Source: Campylorhamphus procurvoides
Taxonomy: Eukaryota > Chordata > Aves > Passeriformes > Dendrocolaptidae
Direction of reading: 5' to 3'
DNA: 64,000 nt
NCBI GenBank assembly: GCA_013396655.1
Contig: WBMV01000447.1
Span: 814,740-878,739 of the forward strand
Shown here: positions 43,201-64,000 of the stretch, piece after piece
Numbering within the stretch: position 1 is the stretch's first letter
How the letters are laid out: each line of letters opens with the position of its first letter
Position numbers and translations under genes: made by a program
Notes under the pieces: model-generated
Seen by the model: the letters and a program-made list of their open reading frames with translations, nothing else
The model's database searches: none
What the model was told of the DNA's origin: nothing

Positions 43201-44701
43201 TTCAAGGTCAATAATGAAAACACACATCAAGGCTGGTTCCAAAACTGCTGATCCAAGTGAACCTCTTAAAATGAACCAGTGAGAAAGGAATGAAAGTGAA
43301 ACTGGAGGGAAGGAAAGAAAACAGCTATTTTTTGGTTTGGGTTGGGTTTTTTGTTGTTGTCCTCTGTCTTACAAGCTCTAGATAATGAGTCGTGGCAAAC
43401 CAAGTCAGGGAATAAAGTAGGACTAGTATAACTACTGTATCTTCTTTGATATTTTTCCTGGAGCTGGTCATCTAACACACTTTACCTTGAGTCCATTTTT
43501 GCATTTTACTTTTTTTTTTTCACTTGTTGGATTGTCATGCAAAACCTGTTCTAAAGCCTGACCTGTCAGCGCAGCAAGGTTACTCTGAACTGTAACTGTT
43601 GATACTGCTTTTTCAAATCCCTTTTTTATGCAGGGATACACAGTTGTTTTGCAGCATGCAGCTTTACTGCAAACCTGACTGCATGTAAAACCTTTCATAT
43701 GGGACATGCTATTGCCTCAGCAGCAGTTTCAGATTTCTAGGTTGAAGAAATCCAAATGGCATGGGATAAACAGCTGGAGATAATTTCCCCACTACTCCTT
43801 AGAACTTTGGTGACCTCCTTCAGTATCTCCCTCCTAAAAGAGGAAAAGTATATTCAGTTTGTATAAAATGTCTTTTCCTTCCTACTAGAATCTGAACTCT
43901 GACATTCTCACTCACATTCTGTTCACAGGCCAGCATTGCTGCTCAGAGGTCACAAACACCTCTGTGTATCTTGTTAACTAAACAAAGCAGGTGCTTTAAA
44001 ACTTGCAATTAATGCTGTAAGGCCTGTTACCGAGCTCTCACTGATTTCAATAATCTTTAACATTAGGAAAACGGAAGCAGCAGAGAGAAGCAGAAATGCA
44101 GTCAGGCAGAGCTTTGCAAATAAGGTAAACAACTTGGTTAATCCCATCAGGATACTGTCAGTAATGATTTTGCCAGAAGCAGGAGAAATACAGGGTTGTG
44201 TTCTTGAGAATTTAGTGGGAACTAACAATTTTTACATATGCTCTCGTGGTTTAAAGGTAATCTCAAAACTTAACTACATTGTGGATTTTGTTAAATGGAT
44301 AACAAAGTATGCAGCTACTACTTTGTGCTTTCTTTGATGTACCAGTCAGGCTCTTTCTTCCAACACATGGCCCAGCTCTTCAAGAAGAGCCCAAGTGTAT
44401 GGAGTGGTGGGTTAAAGATGTTGCTGAATAAAGGCAGAAGTTTTATTGTAGGTTAAACTAAGCATTGGTAGCCTCTGCAGTGTTTATGCACATGTAACAT
44501 GTATTTTAAATTAAAAATAGTTATGTATGAATAGAGGCTTTTATCCCTTTCTTTTTCATAATAGGAACAGAAGAAAAAATACAGGAACTTCTGGAAAACA
44601 GAAAACGGCTGGATCACAAGATTGAGCTACTGCAGGATTTAAAAGAAGTCCTTCCTACCCCAGAGAGCACAGCCAGTACATCTAGTACAGTGTCTGAATA
44701 A
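28121..44701 (+). CDS. PHF11: PHF11, PHD finger protein 11 (9 coding exons)
   Basis: Joined exons 28121-28228, 29874-29981, 30729-30862, 33904-33950, 37534-37592, 39030-39096, 40612-40734, 42045-42116 and 44565-44701 total 855 nt, or 284 residues plus stop. All introns are GT-AG with agreeing phases. The N-terminal half is an extended PHD finger with visible zinc ligands C9, C12, H32, C35, C74, C77, C86, C91, H96, C99, C120 and H123. The C-terminal half carries a basic patch (KKRRYT), the conserved KCKQAGLL...EKLMDD segment, an ALFDCGLFE motif and a charged helical end. The family is nuclear; human PHF11 is linked to T-helper cytokine transcription and allergy. It starts at the second half of the human N-terminus, since a TGA lies two codons before ATG 28121 in the same exon. 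Confidence 0.92.
29874..29981 (+). CDS. PHF11: PHF11 coding exon 2
   Basis: Encodes LFSSGFVESEEYNPENLDIR then FDVASVLKELRRGKRL (human LYSSGLVECEDQDP...VKKEIQRGRKL), the bridge between the two zinc modules of the extended PHD finger. Phase 0 at both ends, 108 nt. Donor CTG|GTAAGG. Confidence 0.94.
30729..30862 (+). CDS. PHF11: PHF11 coding exon 3 (PHD zinc cluster)
   Basis: Encodes VCNFCRKKGATVGCEEKACR and RSYHYFCALCDDAA, matching human [27 protein letters not shown]. It is strikingly richer in GC and CpG than its flanks. Donor CG|GTATCG; leaves in phase 2. Confidence 0.95.
30863..33903 (+). other. PHF11: PHF11 intron 3
   Basis: A 3-kb AT-rich intron. It contains a short GGT trinucleotide run at about 30899-30917 and otherwise nothing I can assign. 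Confidence 0.5.
33904..33950 (+). CDS. PHF11: PHF11 coding exon 4 (47 nt)
   Basis: A very short exon encoding VFCPKHDPGNRTGHY, the last zinc pair (C120, H123) of the extended PHD finger. Acceptor AAATTTTAG, donor TATG|GTGAGT; enters in phase 2 and leaves in phase 1. Fits human LLCQQHAQFP. Confidence 0.88.
34824..34916 (-). repeat. diverged 5S rRNA-derived sequence (possible AmnSINE1-type SINE head)
   Basis: Read on the minus strand it follows 5S rRNA through most of its length, including CTACAGGGC near the start and TAGTACTTGGGCAGGAGATC and CCTGGGAT near the end, with many substitutions between. Old 5S-headed SINEs such as AmnSINE1 exist in amniotes and would look like this. A tRNA-like or Deu-type body on its 3' side (below 34820) was not convincingly seen. 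Confidence 0.5.
34958..35310 (-). mobile_element. CR1 LINE 3' fragment, antisense
   Basis: Starts AATCACAGAATGGTTTGTGTTGG, the inverted CR1 tail and GGAAGGGACC block. Continues through CCATCCAACCTGGCCTTGAA, CAACCTGTTCCAGTGCC and CCCTTGTCCTGTCACTA, all standard CR1 3' sequence. Truncated before any long coding part. Confidence 0.92.
35435..35788. repeat. fold-back element with 5S rRNA-like core
   Basis: Two arms of about 100 bp (about 35439-35541 and 35681-35782) are inverted copies with only about three mismatches. Landmarks are AGTTTCAAAGCCTAAGGGGG in the left arm, its complement CCCCCTTAGGCTTTGAAACT in the right, and AACGCCTTAGGG against CCCTAAGGCGTT. The roughly 140-bp centre contains a 5S rRNA segment. 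Not assigned to a known family. Confidence 0.85.
35595..35676 (-). ncRNA. partial 5S rRNA-like sequence (pseudogene or SINE head)
   Basis: The minus strand closely matches the middle and 3' half of vertebrate 5S rRNA: AAGCTAAGCAGGGTCGGGCC, then GGTTAGTACTTGGATGGGAG and ACCGCC. Boxes A, IE and C of the internal pol III promoter are thus almost perfect. The 5' part is altered (CTCTGAGAACGCCCGGTCTG in place of the usual start) and the true 3' end is absent, so it is not a functional 5S gene. Confidence 0.75.
37534..37592 (+). CDS. PHF11: PHF11 coding exon 5
   Basis: Encodes SASKKRRYTLASPTITEEM, where KKRR may be a nuclear localisation signal (human SGVKRKRGRKKP). Acceptor GATTCCTAG, donor ATG|GTAATT; enters in phase 1 and leaves in phase 0. 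Confidence 0.85.
39030..39096 (+). CDS. PHF11: PHF11 coding exon 6
   Basis: Encodes a lysine/glutamate-rich linker (KSEEKAEENHLQILKRKNNR...). Low similarity; placed by phase and splice sites (TTTTACAG, AAAG|GTGAGA). Leaves in phase 1. Confidence 0.78.
40612..40734 (+). CDS. PHF11: PHF11 coding exon 7
   Basis: Encodes VHIDLVRKCKQAGLLDNIFE and EMLDMLHLAQEKLMDD, matching human VPFLKKCKEAGLLNYLLEEILDKVHSIPEKLMDE. Phase 1 at both ends; donor ACAG|GTATGG. Confidence 0.94.
42045..42116 (+). CDS. PHF11: PHF11 coding exon 8
   Basis: Encodes EYEETVMALFDCGLFENILT, matching human DYEEIGSALFDCRLFEDTFV. Acceptor TTTCCCCAG, donor TCAG|GTATGT; phase 1 at both ends (72 nt). Confidence 0.94.
44565..44701 (+). 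CDS. PHF11: PHF11 last coding exon
   Basis: Encodes a charged helix (TEEKIQELLENRKRLDHKIE, LLQDLKEVL) matching human IELLQDLKQTL, then a serine/threonine-rich tail and TAA at 44699-44701. Confidence 0.92.
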
Positions 44702-45455
44702 CACTCAAGTCTGTCTGTAATAGTGTCAATATTTAGGATTTTCTAATGATAGAAACCCTAGAACACATCTGGTCCATGTCTAGGTTAATCCTCTGCCCCC
44801 AAGAAAGGGACACAAGCAAGAACTGGTTCTTGTACTCATTTTTATACCTCAGTGGTGCAATAATTTTAAGTTCTTAAAATTTTCAAATCTTCTTCAAATT
44901 CTACCATATAGTAAATCAGTGTTATACACTATATTTAGGTTTTTTATACCCTCCAGTGAAGACTTTTTTCTCAAAGACAAGGGAGCATCAGCTGCCACAG
45001 AACACTTGTTAAAGTCACTTTACCTGTGGGAGCCCTCTCTTGGCTGTGCTATAGCTGCTTCACTGTCTGTATCTAGACAGTGATGTTTTAAGGATCATAC
45101 TGGTGCTTTGGCTTTCCAAAGAAGATTAACGAACTGAACTTGCACTCAGAGAAGCCTTCTGAATTATGAACAGGAGTTGAATTTAAAAAATCCAATTATT
45201 CTTGCTTGACTGGTCAGTGTGTAACTAGTTCTGCTGTAATGGTGAAACAGTGTTTACAGGCAGACCAAAACCAGTTGGGCATTATACTCAGAACATACAC
45301 AGTGTCAAATGGAACAAACAGTGGTCTGGGTCTTCCTTTCTCCTTTAAGAAAGTATTCAACTTCCCTGTGTTTTCAAAGTTGTTTGAATACAGAAAAGCA
45401 TTGTTTAGCTACAAAAGGCTAAACTAACAAAATAAAACTTTTTTAACAAAAGCTC
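44702..45455 (+). other. PHF11: PHF11 3' UTR
   Basis: Non-coding sequence from the stop codon to a poly(A) signal AATAAA at 45431-45436. A further AATAAA at 45693 could end a longer form. Confidence 0.65.
45431..45436 (+). terminator. PHF11: PHF11 poly(A) signal
   Basis: AATAAA followed after 20 bases by GTGTGGAATTGTG, a GT-rich element of the usual downstream kind. Confidence 0.6.
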
Positions 45456-46280
45456 TGTGTGGAATTGTGCTCACTGGCCCCACTGCTGGACAGGACATGG
45501 CTGAGGAGGGGAGCACAGGCCCTGCTTTAACCACCCCTTGCCTTAGTAGCAAGCAGAGCAGCACCAGAGTGCACCACTGCCCTAGCAGTCCATGGCAAGT
45601 GTAACGTGTACAAAAGCTGCACTCTCTCCACGACCATTTAGAATTCCTGATGGGAGCTTGTTCTGCAGGAAGGTGGGGATCAATAAGCACAGAATAAAAA
45701 CATGCAAAACCAAACAAACTATTAGCTGTGCCCTATGGAGCAAAATACCAGTAATTTTAATTGCTTATATAGTTCAGACCTACTGCCTGTCTGGGCCTAG
45801 AAACACCACCATTGTAGTGCCCAAGCCCAGGGCTCAAGCACCACTCACAGAAATTCTACATAGAAAACCCCCACCTAAAACAAAAATACATTAATATGGA
45901 GCTCTGTTATTACAAGCACACAATAAGAGTACCAAGTATGTGTGTCCATACATACCTGCTGTAGGATTACACTCCCATATGGATGACTTAGGAAAAAAAT
46001 CAGATTGCAATCACTGAGGTGTAAATTAGTGCCTACAAATTAATTGCTCATTTCTGAAATCAAAATTACAGGTACTGTCAAGCACAGAAACCAGCAAGAT
46101 TCAGCAATACAGTGTGACGGGCAAGTTCGGTTTTGGCTTTTTGTTTGTTGGGGGGTTTCCTTTGTTGTTTTGTTGGGTTTGTTGGTGTTTGGGTTTTTTT
46201 TTTTTAAATAAAGCAATTTATACGGTGTATGTAACAAAAAGCTTACAACATTGTTCAAAGTCTAAATTAGCTTGCTGGTG
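45456..46280. other. intergenic interval between convergent genes
   Basis: About 0.8 kb between the 3' ends of PHF11 and RCBTB1. It has no gene and no recognisable transposon. A G/T-rich low-complexity tract (46128-46206) with runs of six, three and three Gs precedes a + strand AATAAA at 46206. Confidence 0.6.
46128..46206 (+). repeat. T/G-rich low-complexity tract
   Basis: Made of TTTG, TTGTTG and GGGTTT words and a T12 run; on the minus strand it is an A/C-rich tract like others in this locus. Confidence 0.8.
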
Positions 46281-46284
46281 AACA

Positions 46285-47105
46285 GGTACAAAAAAATTAA
46301 ATTTTATTACATGTAGTTTAAATTTAGACAATACTTAAAAGCAAAACCCCACCCAACTTTCAGAACAGTATATCCCTTCCCCTGTGAGGGATCCAATGTA
46401 ACCTGGAGTCACTGAAGAGGGAATTATTTCCATTACGCATTATAAATATTGCTTGAACAGATTACACAAAGTACATATTACAACTTAGGTTAAAATATAC
46501 CCAGATATAGACATTAACTCCCAATTAGTTTTGCTAGTAACTCCTTCCCTCAAAGCCACTGGCCTAGGCTTTGAGGATACATTATTTCTGTACACTTGAA
46601 GCACTGGATACACTTGGTTAATTACACATAGCAAATGGCCAATTCATTCACAACCATGCAACTGCAGTAAGAGCTAAGTGTGCCATTTGCTTCTCTACAA
46701 TCCCAGGGAGTTAACGATTTAAGTGACATCATTCAGCGGCTCAGGTCAGACTTCTCCCACCCCAAAATGCAAATTGAACACTTGAGCAGGCAGAGCTAGA
46801 ACTGAGATTTCCTAGACTAGAATATAAGTCCATAACACGGGCTGGTATCCTTTGCACCCCGCAGTGCTCCCTGTCTCAAATCTTCAGCTGGTTCCCACCA
46901 TCCAACTTTTTTAAATGCAAGGGAATATTTTGCTTGACATTTTTACAATAGTTCGCTCTGGAGCACTGAAAACATTTGTCTTCACTGTGGCCTTTCACAT
47001 CTTCTGGTGCAAGAGGCCACGTAATGCTTGCCTTTCTCCGTGCAGTTATGGCATCCTGCTGCAACTGCAAAAAACCCTACCAACACCATAACTTACAGCC
47101 TCATT
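46285..47105 (-). other. RCBTB1: RCBTB1 3' UTR (end approximate)
   Basis: AT-rich sequence after the stop codon at 47106-47108, ending at the AATAAA at 46303-46308 in the preferred model. Short open frames on either strand here show no resemblance to proteins. Confidence 0.5.
46303..46308 (-). terminator. RCBTB1: candidate RCBTB1 poly(A) signal
   Basis: TTTATT on the + strand is AATAAA on the minus strand. It lies about 800 bases downstream of the RCBTB1 stop codon. It is one of several possible sites. Confidence 0.45.
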
Positions 47106-63967
<16,862 letters not shown>

Positions 63968-64000
63968 TCAAACAACTTACACTCAAGTACGCACAAATGG

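Overview
This is a stretch of vertebrate nuclear DNA, most probably from a bird. Genes are split into many short exons with GT-AG introns, two CpG-island promoters sit in AT-rich surroundings, and dispersed CR1 retroposons and avian-type LTRs replace the Alu/L1 repeats of mammals. Three protein genes could be rebuilt exon by exon from splice sites, reading phase and remembered family sequences: SETDB2 (+, about 331-17210), PHF11 (+, first exon near 22640, coding 28121-44701) and RCBTB1 (-, 47106 to beyond the right edge). This order and orientation matches human 13q14. By that synteny CAB39L should lie divergently just left of base 1, and the RCBTB1 promoter lies off the right edge.

Layout. 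Bases 1-350 are a CpG-island promoter. SETDB2 then occupies 13 coding exons that join in frame to 702 codons plus stop, encoding a histone H3 lysine methyltransferase with MBD, pre-SET, bifurcated SET and post-SET parts. Bases 17211-22550 hold its short 3' UTR, an antisense CR1, and a cluster of antisense endogenous-retrovirus pieces: an LTR, a polypurine tract, an envelope-like ORF, AT-rich remnant sequence and a second, different LTR. A CpG island at about 22550-23250 carries CCAAT, NRF1-like and GC-box motifs and a strong splice donor, and is the likely PHF11 promoter and 5' UTR exon. PHF11 has 9 coding exons joining to 284 codons plus stop (an extended PHD finger protein). Its introns hold two CR1 pieces, a solo LTR and two 5S-rRNA-like segments, one of them inside a near-perfect fold-back element.

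PHF11 and RCBTB1 converge tail to tail, with poly(A) signals about 870 bases apart (45431 and 46303). Ten RCBTB1 coding exons are present and join to 489 codons plus stop, equal to human residues 43-531. They encode RCC1-type repeats and a BTB domain. The first 42 or so codons lie outside the window.

Functional link. SETDB2 writes repressive H3K9 methylation and PHF11 is a chromatin/transcription factor of immune cells, adjacent on the same strand; RCBTB1 is a predicted CUL3-ligase adaptor or regulator that is merely syntenic. No operon-like logic applies. The least ordinary items are the 5S-cored inverted repeat at 35435-35788, a frame-neutral 60-nt cassette-exon candidate in SETDB2 intron 1, and the mosaic retroviral block ending about 200 bases before the PHF11 promoter. 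Gene assignments rest on memory of the protein families; no search was run.
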